NCBI GenBank assembly: GCA_933228895.1 | Contig: OW121853.1 | Span: 74,694,645-74,758,644 of the forward strand | Origin: Platycnemis pennipes | Taxonomy: Eukaryota > Arthropoda > Insecta > Odonata > Platycnemididae | Direction of reading: 5' to 3' | Length of the DNA: 64,000 nt | Part shown: one piece after another, positions 11,231 to 22,556 of the stretch | Numbering within the stretch: the first letter of the stretch is position 1 | Layout: each line of letters begins with the position of its first letter | Translations under genes and position numbers: made by a program | Notes under the pieces: model-generated | What the model was told of the DNA's origin: nothing | Databases searched by the model: none | Seen by the model: the letters and a program-made list of their open reading frames with translations, nothing else

Positions 11231-11702
11231 ACCACAATAAAATTGAAAGCTCAGGACCCAGGTTTCGGCGCTACGCACCATCATCAGGTGGAAGGTGATA
11301 GCGCCGAAACCTGTGGCCCGAGTCTGAATCTTTCGTTGCTCACCGAATAAATATTGACGTTTTCGCTATCAACGAAAATGACATATTTTGTTATTAACAT
11401 GGGTAAACGATGCTTTCATAACGACACATTTCATTCAACAAAATTAAGACTTCAAGACTTGGGCCCCTGGGCCTCGATCATGGATCTTCATAAGGCGTGC
11501 GCTAGCGCTATCGTTATTTTTTTGTTTTAACATATGTCAGAGAGAACGTGATCTCCGTTCTTCATTTTTCGCACAGCACTTCAAATCGCTTATCATAATC
11601 CGCTACTTTAGGGGTAAGCGTTATCGATACAGATTGCGATAACGCGAAAGGTGCATCCGTGACTCCGTACCTGGGTCGTGAGGTTACAATTTTATTGTGG
11701 TC
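11231..11702. repeat. Fold-back (F4) with hammerhead-like core, split by an insertion
   Basis: Left arm ACCACAATAAAATTG...CCCAGGTTTCGGCGCT. The complementary right arm AGCGCCGAAACCT is cut at 11313 and resumes at 11674 with GGTCGTGAGGTTACAATTTT then ATTGTGGT. The minus strand of 11250-11290 reads CCTGATGATGG, GTGCGTAGCGCC, GAAACCTGGGTCC: CTGATGA, a five-pair stem, GAAA, and ACC/GGT closing on TC. Confidence 0.7.
11314..11668. mobile_element. Unclassified 355-bp insertion in F4
   Basis: Sequence between two ACCTG copies (11309-11313 and 11669-11673). Removing it and one ACCTG restores the fold-back arm. No inverted ends are evident, and a purine/pyrimidine-rich AT interior shows no frame. It could also reflect a rearrangement. 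Confidence 0.4.
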
Positions 11703-12858
11703 TGTAAAAGTTGTGTATAAATCGATTTTCAACATGGAATTCCACAGAGTTACCAGCGAAAAATTTCATTCGTACTAAGTGTATTTTTTTAACGTTAATT
11801 ATTAGATTCCTTTTTCAGAAGCACACGCAAAGAATGGCGACAGAAAAAATATCCGTTATTTACGTAGAAGCTGCAAATCATTATTGAAAATACATACTGT
11901 TGTTGTTCCTCTTCTACATACTGTTATTGTTGTTGTAATATTGTTGGGGCGAGCCGAGTCTCATTGGCACGGAATATCTTCTCACCTCCGGCGCGGTTAG
12001 TGTATGTTGTAGTTGTGTTGTAGTTAGTGTCTGACAATGACGCCCTAGCCTCACACTTTTGTAAAAATATGAAAGTTTGTGCAAATTTCACTAGCGTTTG
12101 TTTTCGTTTAATACAATTTTTTTCAGCCGAATCGATAATCTTCTTCAGCGTAATCAAATCGTGATTTATGATTCTCCTTATTTTTCTCATCTGCCACCGT
12201 TGTCATCGTTATGCTTTACTGTTGATCCTGTTCTCTCAACCAACCTTACATAAATTATGTAACGTTAATTTCCACCGTTGTACCTCCTTTAACGATCCGT
12301 AAATTTCTCTAAGAACCCCCTTCCAAAGTTCGTAACGTTGCAAATGAACGCTATCTTTTTGCATAGTGTAAATCATGCATTATTTATGTAACACACGTTT
12401 TATTAATACTATTATTAATTAATTAATTATTATGTGTATTATTATTTTTAAAAATAACAAATGAAGTTATAAAATTTCAATCTCCAAACTTAACGTAAGT
12501 TTGACCCCCTCCTCCCCTTCAACAGTGCGATAGACCCTCTAATAAGGCGTTATGTGACTTTTTGAATGCCCAAATGAAGTCACGGAGGAAAGTTGCGATT
12601 GCAATGTAGCTTATAATTTTAAATTATAATCATTCATGAAGGGCTCTGTCTAAATCTTTATTATTACAATTATTTATTTTTGCGTGCCGACCATGCTTAG
12701 GGAAATGATCTGAAATTTATATTACCTATTTTGACTAAATATCACGCGTGTAACTTCGATGGAATCTATTTCCTATTATGCTTGAGAGGATAATCCCTGC
12801 CACACAGCGTTATGGTGGCTTTAAGCCACTGTCTTGCAGGCAGGACCGGCTTGAGACA
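11703..12858. other. No recognisable gene
   Basis: Contains a TGTTGTTGT-type simple run near 11900-11940 and AT-rich sequence around 12400-12480. An 88-codon minus frame at 11924-12190 has no family motif. A degenerate hairpin resembling the CR1-like 3' end (CTGCCACACAGCG...) is at about 12797-12845. Confidence 0.4.
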
Positions 12859-12992
12859 AAATGTAGATACTAACAATCTAGTTGCCTGAGACCTTATAGT
12901 AGCATGTTTGCATGTCTATAGTGCTTGCTTGGTGATCTTCATCACCTGCCACACACCCTCGCGGTGGCTTGCAGGGTATCGCGTAGATGCAG
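12859..12992 (+). mobile_element. CR1-like LINE 3' end
   Basis: Contains the family 3' UTR (AACAATCTAGTTGC, GCATGTTTGCATG, GGTGATCTTCA) and the terminal hairpin CTGCCACACACCC...GGTGGCTTGCAGGG, then GTAGATG. Only the 3' UTR is retained. Confidence 0.8.
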
Positions 12993-13944
12993 GTGATAAT
13001 GTTTACCCGCAGGAGAGAATATTACGGCGCCATTCCACTCACAAAACCCTGTTGTAACACAAAATTCACAAGTTCAACGTAGGATTAAAAGTATGTAGTA
13101 AAAAAAGTCCTAAATTAACTTCAAATTCAAAGCTCGCGAGCTAGCCGCGAAAACTTTAGCGGAGTTACCCGCTGAGACGCATGATAGTAAGATATTCCAC
13201 AGAGAAATGAGGCGAATGATTTTTTCTCTGTGGAATATTTTGCTATCCTAAATTAACTTGTTGGACATGAAGTAAGTTGTCAATCCACGAATGAAAAAAT
13301 GTTTTTTCCGTTCCAACGGCGCCCCGGGCAGCCGCCCGGGTCAACAAAGACAGTTTTGATGTAGAATTGTAATGGGGTTTTTTTCCTCTTTCTTAGGGTA
13401 TTTTTTTATTAGTCGCACGATACGGAACAGGCACGCGTAACGAATTCAGTATTCTATCCCTTTAAGATACGATAGGCTGCGAGAAATCTCACTCCAACAT
13501 TATTTTTTTATCATCGCAAAATAATGACCGTGAAGCAAATCGCATGGCTCGAAATGAATTAAGTTACGATCCCCCCACCGTCTACACCCTCTTCTCCTGC
13601 TGAAAACAAGATCGGAATGAGTATGTATGTACTGCCCTTTTTTTCCGGTCGGGTCGGTTGCGACCGTCAAATGGTCCCTCACTGCGCGGGTGCACGTGAC
13701 GCGAATGCAACTGCGATCCTGTTCACGTGCTCGGCAGGGGGCTCGTCGTTCTGGAACGTCCTTTTAAACGCATCATCGCGTTTCCATTGCACACAAACAG
13801 CCGCTGTCTCCATACTCGCTCTTAAAGGGAGACAGTCGTCGAGAGACGTCTATACCGCCAACCGGTATACCGCAGCACTTGATGGGTGTCGGGAAAACAG
13901 CTAAGGGTTCCGCGAGATTATATTGCGGGAAAGCGAACAATATT
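12993..13944. other. No gene; small hairpin at 13183-13250
   Basis: ATATTCCACAGAGAAA and TTTCTCTGTGGAATAT form a ~25-bp-arm hairpin. A CpG-rich patch at 13560-13900 holds overlapping frames of up to 95 codons without known motifs. Confidence 0.45.
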
Positions 13945-14180
13945 AAGTGGCCGGGTTGGTGTAGTGGTTACATTACCCTTTATGAGGAGGGTCTGGATTC
14001 GAATCCCGGCAGAGAAAGATAATTTTTAATTGGTAAACCGACGCCTTACTTGATTGATAAGTGGATAACATTCGAGTACAGTACTCCTTCCGTCAGGTGG
14101 GACGTTGAGCTGTGGTTCACTTGGCGCATTTCCGTTAAGAGCAGGTTAATGGCTGGTACACAACAAACGTAAGCGGGTGA
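13945..14180 (+). mobile_element. tRNA-derived SINE, family S2
   Basis: The plus strand reads GGCCGGGTTGGTGTAGTGG (A box) and, about 35 bp later, TCTGGATTCGAATCCCGGC (B box). The acceptor stem is not convincing. The body continues with GTGGGACGTTGAGCTGTGG and GAGCAGGTTAATGGC, which is SINE-like. Related heads occur at 50190 (minus) and 52110 (plus). The presence of a body argues against a functional tRNA gene. Confidence 0.6.
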
Positions 14181-14888
14181 CGTGAGTCGTCTACCGTCGT
14201 TTACGTTTAACGTGGGGAGATGGCGCATGGGTGGGAGAACGGAAACGGACACAATCTTAAGCAGAATTAACGCGAGATCGTGTACGTGGGATATGGCCAT
14301 CTCCCATCTCATACGTTTCACGTACACGGAAAACCAATGAAAACTGTCCCAGGATTTGACAATAAGGAGCCATCTGTGGGTGGCGATTTGGTAACTTCAT
14401 TAACGGCATGAAATACCTCTACAGTCTACCTCAATAGTACCTCTACAGTCTTGAACATTAGTTGTTAGCCTCTGTTTACATTCTTTACGGATTCCCTTTT
14501 GAGCCTTCGTCAGTCAATTTTTTCCTGAATGTCGCGTACGTCGATTGTGTCCGATAGAGAATAAGTTCCCGTCTCACGTTTCCCGCGAACGACTCACGTT
14601 ACCCGTTCACGTTGACTGTGTCCGAGCCCTAATGCAGGTTTCTCTCCTCCCTTCCTCCTTGCCCTTCCATTTTCATCCTTGTATCTTTCCTCCCGGTCTG
14701 AAGCGCTATTAGTGCGGAAACAGACTTGAAAACATTGATGGGTTTAGCAGGGTCAACTTCTGAGTTGGTTACTGTCATGCCCGACAGATGGTGAAATGGA
14801 TAGTGGATGGTGAGTTGGAATTTGTAATGCATGTATTTATTCTAACCTAGGGACCAATTACCGTAAATCTCTGATTATCTTTGATGAT
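14181..14888. other. No recognisable gene
   Basis: Several CACGTT/AACGTG words occur between 14180 and 14600 (for example AACGTGGGGAG and CTCACGTTACCC), suggesting an unresolved repeat. No boundaries are clear. Confidence 0.35.
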
Positions 14889-15013
14889 GTGGTTGCATGA
14901 GACCCTATAGTTGCTTGTTTTCATGTCAATAGTGCATGCTTGGTGATCTTCACCCCCTGCCACACACCCTCGCGGGGGCTTGCAGGGTATCGTGTAGATG
15001 TAGATGTAGAGGA
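14889..15013 (+). mobile_element. CR1-like LINE 3' end
   Basis: GTTGCATGAGACCCTATAG, GCATGCTTGGTGATCTTCA, the terminal CTGCCACACACCC hairpin, and a tail of three GTAGAT units. Only the 3' UTR is retained. Confidence 0.85.
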
Positions 15014-15214
15014 AAGCCCAATCGGATGTTAAAAAATCGAGGAAGGGTACCCCAAGATTGCAACCTCAGTATGAAGCGTATCGCCAACGAAAAAGATAGG
15101 GAATCTCTGGACTCTAAATCATTGATGTACCAACATGGGTATTTGAATATATTGATGAAATATGTTGATGTCATCGTTGATTTTCAATAGTTTTTGATCG
15201 TTATGAATTTGAGT

Positions 15215-15870
15215 GCAAGGGAGAAGAGGCCAAAACCAACGTCAACCCTGTAAAACAAAAACTTTAAGAGGTGAAAGAGTTATGTTACCTGGGAAGCAGG
15301 TTAACCAACCAACGATGGACGAAGCAAGAAAGAATTGGTCAGTAGAATAGCCCAGGAAAAGAGGGTATTCTGTCAAAAGAAGAATCTACTTACAGCCGGA
15401 GATACAAGCGTAGAAATAAGAAACAATTCGTCAAAACATACATCTGGAGCATGTTTCTTAACGGCAGTGAGGCATGGACGATGACAGCAGCGGAGAAGAA
15501 AAGGGTGGAAGCATTCGAAATGTGGTGCTACAGAAGAATGATGAAGATAAAATGCATCGACAAACGAAGAAGTCTTAGGAAGAGTGGGAGAAAAGAGAAG
15601 TCTGCTGAAAACTCTAAAAAGAAGACGGGACAACTTAATCGGCCATATCTTAAGACACGATGGCTTGATGAGGACAATCGTCGAGGGAAAAGTGAACGGG
15701 AAGACTGGAAAAGGCAGACCTCATATGAGATGCATGAAACAGGTCATGAAGGTAGTAAAAAGAGGAATTGCATCAATATGAAGAGTTTGGCCGATAGAAG
15801 AATCAAGTGGAAGGCTATGTCAAACCAATCCCAGGATTGTTGGCCGATGATGTTGATGATGAAGTACTTG
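15215..15870 (+). mobile_element. RTE-like LINE, 5'-truncated and frameshifted
   Basis: Encodes the C-terminal part of the family's reverse-transcriptase polyprotein: EEVKELCYLGSR-like start, KRVFCQKKNLLTAG, then NGSEAWTMTAAEKKRVEAF and MWCYRRMMKIKCID. A small deletion after CID shifts the frame, and similarity continues as MGEKRSLLKTLKRR...IGHILRHDGLMRTIVEGK. It ends ADRRIKWKAMSNQS, stop, and an ATG-rich tail. The copy is therefore dead. It converges tail-to-tail with the copy at 16015-16420. Confidence 0.85.
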
Positions 15871-16014
15871 AGTGATTGGAGACCATAAAAAGGGGATAAA
15901 AACGCCCAGAGTATAGGTGACATTCTATCGATAATCTCAAGAATTCTTATTTTCGATAGTATCGATGACACTTTTGATATTTTATGCGATTTTTATTTGC
16001 ACTCTTCCTGCGAT

Positions 16015-16420
16015 TCTGCCTGCCTTTTGAATTATTCCCGTTCACTTTTCCCTCGACGATTGTCTTCATCAGGCCGTCGTGTTTTAAGATATCACCGATT
16101 AAAATTGTCCCGTCTTATTTTTAGGGTTTTCAGCACATTCCTCTTTTCTCCTATTCTGTTTAAGACTTCTTCGTTTGACACTTGGTCGATACATTTTATC
16201 TTCATCATTCTTCGGTAGCACCACATTTCAAATGCGTCCACCCTTTTCTTCTCCGCTGCTGTCATCGTCCATACTTCGCTGCCTTAAAGTAGTAAATGCT
16301 CCAGATGTAATTTATAACGAAATGTTTCGTCACTTTCACGCTTGTATTTGCAGCTGCAAGCAGAATCTTCTTTTGATAAAATGCCCTTTCCTCCTCGGCA
16401 ATTCTACTGACAATCACTTT
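16015..16420 (-). mobile_element. RTE-like LINE fragment, inverted relative to neighbour
   Basis: The minus strand encodes the same C-terminal region (KRVDAFEMWCYRRMMKIKCI, then KTLK-type basic stretch, then VEGKVNG), lacking the last ~50 codons and the tail. Multiple frameshifts are present. About 145 bp separates it from the plus-strand copy, so a transcript across both could fold over several hundred bases. Confidence 0.75.
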
Positions 16421-16660
16421 TTACATTATAATTAAATAGTTCCGTTATATTTGCTATGCCACTCCCTATCTTACTAAAAACCTTCCAGGGTATAAGAAAA
16501 CGACGGTGCATTCATAATTTTCTGCGTAGTTCCCCTACACTCTACTATTGGGCCATTGACTCCTGTCTTCATCATTCTTTTGCTCTCCTTATGAACTCGG
16601 CAAATATATATTTACTGTCGAGAGGATTTCCAAGTAATCTCCAATGGTTTACGTAGCAAT

Positions 16661-17491
16661 AGGGTAGATTCCCATTATTTTTTTATTGTCTTGATCGAAA
16701 GTTTATAACCTCTGGAGTACGTGTTTTAAGCCGTTCGATTTTTAAATGACGTTAAGTATTTTTCCTCATTAATTAAAAAGTGAAAAAAATCAATGGCGCG
16801 AAAACGCGACGGCAAACTATTGCATGCCGGTTAATCCTACATGTGACGTCAAACTATTTCCTCTACCTGCCACCAGGTGGTGCTGCGGACGCTTCCAAAT
16901 AGATGCCGCACTCCGTTAAAGCTTATGAACAAGTATTGGAGGCATATTTATTCCGTTAATTAATTATAATTAACTTTTATTTATTTATTTAACATTACTT
17001 ATGCAGTTGATTCATTTAAAATCAGTTAGTATTCCTTTCACAAGCATACCATGTAGTTCGCCTATCGCCGCACGACCTTCACGCCATGCTTCGTCGTAGC
17101 GGTCGTAGCAGAAGACACAGCGAGCAGGACGTCCTTGAGCCTATAAAATGACTAATAATACCATGTTTAATTGAGAATACTTTTACAAATTTGATAGTTG
17201 TTACAGGCTAATACTAATACATAGTCAGTAGAGCTGAGGGGCCCTGAAATACAACGGTAAGTTCAGGAGACGAATTTTCCTATGCCTCGCAACGTAAACT
17301 ACCTACCTGTTACGTCAGCATGAAGGCAGCGCACCCCGCCATTTCAGAGCCTTTTCAAATGGCTTTAAAATTAACATTTAATTCTCTAATAAACTGGGAT
17401 TTCTCAATACAAACGTAAATTAAATACATTTATGGCAGGGCACAAATCGCAATTAATGAAGTCTGGTTTCTTTGATGAAGGAAACTACCCT
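16661..17491. mobile_element. DNA element M5 (copy a), AT duplication
   Basis: Begins AGGGTAGATTCCC and ends GGAAACTACCCT (imperfect inverted ends), with AT on both sides. The 831 bp is colinear with the reverse complement of 21059-21893. Shared blocks include TATTGCATGCCGG, CTACCTGCCACCA.GTGGTGCTG and AAACTGGGATTTCT. There is no transposase frame. Confidence 0.7.
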
Positions 17492-17769
17492 ATTCGAAAA
17501 AAAAAATCTTCCTCGAGTATACCTTTCTTGGAAATATGCGTCTTAAGAAATTTGATCGAAAAAAATTTACGACACAGGCCTTGTCCCTTAAGATTGTCTT
17601 GCCCTCGTTTACTTCATGTTATTTTATCGTGATTAAAATTGTTTTAATGCCGAGAATGGAATGATCTTCTTCTTAGTAATGTATAAATTCCGGAGATTCA
17701 ATCTAGAGCGAAAAATGTAGTGCGTTTCCGTTCAATCGTAAGGAATGCGGAAGAATAAAATTTGTGGTT

Positions 17770-18560
17770 GATTAAAACGATTGTTTTTTTTTATCTTTCT
17801 CAAGTAATGGGGATAATGCACCTATTTTTTATAACTATTTGAATGAGGAGATTATTAGCTAAATCGTACTTGGCGAATTTTTTTCAAAGAATAAAGTTGT
17901 GTTATTATGATATCACTCTTTCAAAATTGTACGTTTTCGATAGCTTAAAAAAACAGTCATCGGGTATCCAAGGCGTGACGTAACGATTCGTTATAACTAT
18001 GGTCGCTTTTTATCTCTTGTACATGGAGGTAAATTTTTTGGTTAATACTTGGCGAAAACGGTTGCATTTATCTCATTTCCAATAAACTAATGTAATTCAA
18101 TTTTTTATTCAATATGAATGGATCGTAACGAGAAAATAGTCCACAAAATATATCATGCTGTAATGGTGCCCTCTCTGTTTTCACTCCGCGAATGACTGTT
18201 ATGACAAAGCTGTTTTTTAAGAAGACCAAAGGCAAATCCTCGGTTTGTCCTTTTCTAAATCCCTTTTCAGTCATCATTTCGAGTAAGGAATGGCTAAAAA
18301 CTTCGAAACAAAATACATTTGCTTCGTTGTCGTCGAAAAAAAACGTCTGTTCCCGTAGCAGTATATGGAACTACACCGTGCAGGTACGTCAGAAGGCGGT
18401 TCGGGTCACGTGATTTCGGTCAGATTTCGGGACCATTTTAACAGCCTTTAATAATCTTTGTGGTTGGCATAAAAAATTAGGATAATATATTTGTATTAGT
18501 GAGAAAATTTCATGTCTGATACATGCATACATCAGCAATACACGATATACAAATTTCCCC
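17770..18560 (+). repeat. TTAA-family internal unit, single copy
   Basis: Matches one unit of the 753-bp repeat at 6889-7641 plus the segment after it (TTGTGGTTGGCA...GTGAGAAAATTTC). Landmarks are TTATCTCTTGTACATGGAGG, AATCCCTTTTCAGTCATCA and GGGTCACGTGATTTCGGTCA. The element ends are not identifiable. Confidence 0.6.
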
Positions 18561-20650
18561 ATTCAAGCGTCGAACGTATTCGCGAAATATCCTTTCAAAG
18601 ATTGAACCAAAGATGTTCAGATGTCTTCGAAATTTTCGCTACCTCCTCTGGACTGACAAATAGAAACCTACCTATCTGGAGAGCCTTCTTTTCTGCTCCT
18701 CTCCTTGGGAGAATGGGAATTTCTCTCCGGCCAAAACACAACTTTCCCCTTGCTATTTCAACCCTATCGCATTGCAACCTCGACTAGGCTAGCGGGAATT
18801 AATGAGAACTCTCTCTCTCTCTCTCCATCTCTAACTGCGGAAGTGAAATTGTCTCGGTAATTTACTCGCAAAACGTGTGTTGTCAATTACATCCTCAATT
18901 TTGCTAAGTCATCTGATTTTACAAAAAAAAGAAACTATTGTTTTGGCTGATGAAACTATTTTTTTCCAATCCGCGGAAGGTAGTTTTTTTTTCTACTGAA
19001 GTGGATTAATAGATCTAGATTCCAGAGGAAATAGATGGCCAAGCTTAACATTGAATTATCACGGCTTCTACAATTGGAACAATTTATTACGGAAGTAATC
19101 TTTCGTGACGATGATTGACGCAGGGCTAATGATGCTGGAATAAGTTGTCCAGATATTTCCAGACCAATGACAAGCAAAATTATGAAAATTCAGGAAAGTA
19201 GTAGGTCATTTTGCAAAAAAAGAAACAAGTAATGTTTTCTCAGGCACACAATATATATTATTTTTAGTTTTATCGTGTTCTACATTTAAGACGAAATTAA
19301 AATTGAATTTAGAGAAAATCATATATTTTATAGAAAAAGAATGGATATATTATACGGCTTTTTAAAATAAGGCGAATAGGGTCATTTTAGGTACAGATTC
19401 ATCAAAAATTGTATTTTATCTAATTGTATAATATTTTTCGGATCTTCCAATTTAGTATTTACTTGCCACTGTCAATATGTGTTAGAAAATTCATTGGTTT
19501 TTACGTATTGCTGTTTTTTTTTACAAGTTTTGCCATGGTGACTGTCATGCTGCTAGCACGGATCAACCTCATTAAAATAACTTTAAGACGTTGATTTCTA
19601 TTGTCTGGAGGGTTCCGGGGAGGAATCAAAAGATCTGCTAGACGTTGTTAAAAATAAGATATGTCGGGGGTGTCTAGTAAGTTAGGAGGAAGACATCTTC
19701 TGCTAAACAGGCATTAAACTTCAGAAGGGAGCGTCTGAGGAGAGCTTTTAACAGGGACGTAAAGGAAAGGCTGGCGAATTGGTTAATATAGAGCTTATCC
19801 GCTTTTCATCATCGTATCACGTGATGTAAACAAACCAAGGCGGGTTGTGGGATAGGGCTGCTAAACTATTGTTATGCACACATTAACTGATTTGTTTACT
19901 GTCAGTATCTAAGGAAATAATTCTTTGTTGTAGGTTATTCATGTGTAACGTTTACGAATTACTTTTCAAAACTTAATAAATTATATATTTTTAGAGTTCT
20001 AACTCTAGTTGTGATGCTGAAAGGGGCCTTGGACTGAAAATAGCCATGAAAGTGATACTAGGAAAAACAGTCGTTAATTTTTAAACAGAGTAGAGAAACG
20101 ATATTTTTAAACTACAGTATGTCTCACTGAATAAGATAAACTTAGTAATTTTTCTCGCAAAATTAATTTCTCGTAAAAAAATGAAATTAGGTATATAAAC
20201 TTTTTCTAATACAGTGGTCATGGATTTTGATAAAGTTATGTCTGAAACCATAGAGTTCATGTAATATGTCTTCCTGTTTTCCCCACTTTTGTTACCTTCA
20301 ACGTACACCGTAATCTACTAAACTCGGTAAAACGTTAATTTACTCGGCACAAGTGCATTAGCGTTGTCTGTGAACTAAATTATTTGATCCACACGAACGC
20401 TGGCGACATCTGCCTTCTCGCGCGTGAATTGCTAAGCCACGCCTGCTATTATCCGTCCATTTGGATTTGGCTGTTGGTAATTGAAGGTAGAGAGCGGGAT
20501 AAACTCAGGAGATGGAGGAAGGGGAAGAGTTTGCTGGATTTCATGAAGATATGAGAGAAGTATGGGGATCTGTAGAGTAGGAATAGAATCGTTTATAAAC
20601 TTAGATTTAGAATGAGATGCCAGGTTATATCGCATCATCAAACCTAAATT
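18561..20650. other. No recognisable gene; CT microsatellite at 18810-18829
   Basis: A short CT-dinucleotide run interrupts otherwise AT-rich sequence. Overlapping frames at 18512-18787 (91 and 60 codons) carry no motif I recognise. Nothing else is repeated inside the window. Confidence 0.45.
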
Positions 20651-20955
20651 TCTACATCAACATCTACACGATACCCTGCAATCCACCGCGAGGGTCTGTG
20701 GCAGGGGGTGAAGGACAGCAACCAAGCACTATAAACATGCAAACATACTACTAAAGGGTCTTAGGAAACTAGATAGTTAGTATCTACATAGTAATAAGAG
20801 ATTGGTTGTTAGTACATGCATCATGCACTACAGACTAAAATATTTCCCCTACTTATGCTACCTATTCTGTTCTCTTATAGTACGGGGGAAAAATGACATT
20901 ATGAATTTATCAGTTCGACAATCTAGCTCTCTAATCTTATTTACCTAGTTTAATT
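20651..20955 (-). mobile_element. CR1-like LINE 3' end
   Basis: Minus strand: ...REIDCRTDKF-like remnant, then TTTTTCCCCCGTACTATAAG, the 3' UTR with TCATGCATGTACTAACAACC, and the terminal hairpin and GATGT tail at 20651-20700. Two indels are visible in the hairpin spacer relative to the other copies. Confidence 0.75.
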
Positions 20956-20984
20956 GAATCAGAAACCAATCAGGACGTACCTGC

Positions 20985-21050
20985 CCGAGGCGGAATACGA
21001 ACCCACTGCCCTTGGGTTAGATAGCCTATGCGTTACCGACCTCTCCAATA
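20985..21050 (-). mobile_element. S1 SINE head fragment
   Basis: Minus strand GTCGGTAACGCATAGGC and GGGTTCGTATTCCGCC correspond to the S1 A- and B-box regions. It abuts DNA element M5 copy b. Confidence 0.55.
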
Positions 21051-21058
21051 TGATAAAT

Positions 21059-21893
21059 ACGGTATTTCCCTTCATCAAAGAAAACAGGATTCCCTTTTTG
21101 TGATTCGTGCCGTACCATAAATGTGTTTATTTTACGCAAAAAGTTTGGATTAAGAAATCCCAGTTCACTAGAGAATTAAATGTTAATTTTAGGTTCATGT
21201 GAAAAAGCTCAGACATGGCGGGATGCGCAGTCTTGTTGCAGACGTAACAGGTATATAGTTTACGTTGAGAGGCATAGGAAATATTCGTCTCCTGAACTTA
21301 CCATTGTATTTCGGAGCCCTTCAGCTCTAGTGAATATGCATTGACAATAGCCTGTGAAAACTATCTAACTTCGAAAAGTCTCCTCCGTTAAAAATTGCAT
21401 TAATAGTCGTTTTATAGGCTCCACAGGGCATCATGCTCATGGAGTTTTCTGCTACTGCGAAGCCTGGCGTGAACTTCGCGCGACTATGGGCCAACTTCAC
21501 GGTATGCTTAGTAAAATGAATACTGACAGTTTTTAATTGAATCAACTGCATAAACAATTTTAAATAAATAAATAAATGTCAATCATAATAAATTAATTGA
21601 ATAAATATACCTCCGATACTAGTTAATTAGCTTTATGGGTGTGCACCGCCTGCTTTGACGCGTCAGCAGCACCACCTAGTGGCAGGTAGAGGAAAGAGTG
21701 TTACGTCACAGGCATGACTTACCGGCATGCAATAGTTTGCTGTCGCGTTTGCGCGCCGTTTGAATTTTTTTCACTTTTTAATTTGGAAGAAAAATATTCA
21801 ACGTCATTTTAAAATCTTAACGGCTTAAAATACGTACTCCATAGGTCATAAACTTTATATCAAGACAATAAAAAAATAATGGGAAACAACCCT
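21059..21893. mobile_element. DNA element M5 (copy b), inverted
   Basis: Inverse of 16661-17491, with the family end GGGAAACAACCCT at the right and ATACGGTATTTCCC at the left. The central part is more diverged than the ends. It lies 3.6 kb from copy a in opposite orientation. Confidence 0.65.
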
Positions 21894-22373
21894 TTCAGGA
21901 AAATGCATAACACATTCTGGATATTCCTTCAAACTCTTTCTCAATGGGGTGTAAATGAGGTGGTCCTGATGTCAATGATCCTGTTGCGTCCATTTCAGGC
22001 TTAAGTTGGGAGAGATATCTTTCTATTCGCTCGTCAACTTTCCTAATCTTTGTATGTCTATCACTATTGTAATGAGTGTCTTGGCCAAGTCAACAACCTC
22101 TTGATGTAATGATCATGTTTGTTTTTCTTTCCCAAATATTCATTATGGACTGGGTGGAAATTGTTTGGGGTCAAATCATGGGCCACGCATCATCGCTATC
22201 GTCATTGATGACGCAAATATTTTTGCATGCAAACACTTATTAGGACCTTCCTCTAGGATTCGGTTTCCTAACTGAGATGAGTGATTTGAAAAACAAGAGA
22301 ACTTCAAAATGCGATCTCCTGATGATAATGCGAGCAAAGTTCTTAAATAAGATCCGTCATTAAGCTTCAAATA
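21894..22373. other. No recognisable feature
   Basis: AT-rich, with no repeated or coding signal detected. Confidence 0.45.
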
Positions 22374-22556
22374 CCTTATTCAGTAGGCGAATAAAATTCT
22401 CGTTCGTCAAAAACGGGGGGGTTGAGGTCGTGACGTCAGAGCAACTACCATTTCGATTGTTTTCCCGCCAAAATCGGAAGGGAATAGGGCACTGCTCTGA
22501 CGTCAAAATGTTGTCATTGTCGAGCCTCGATTATGCCGTTTCATTATTGAATAAGG
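22374..22556. mobile_element. Small MITE with CCTTATTCA ends
   Basis: Left CCTTATTCAGTAGGCG and right TTATTGAATAAGG are inverted ends of about 10 bp. An internal inverted pair GACGTCAGAGCA / TGCTCTGACGTC supports a folded element of 183 bp. A related but shorter stretch is at about 61725-61830 (CAAAATGTCATTGTTGACGA). Confidence 0.55.

Noticed and set aside
13945..14020. Possible functional tRNA gene
   Set aside because: A and B boxes are present, but acceptor and anticodon stems do not fold and a SINE body follows.
18595..18777. 60-codon minus frame (MQCDRVEIARGKLC…) as a conserved peptide
   Set aside because: It looked protein-like, but I could not tie it to any family and no second copy exists in the window.
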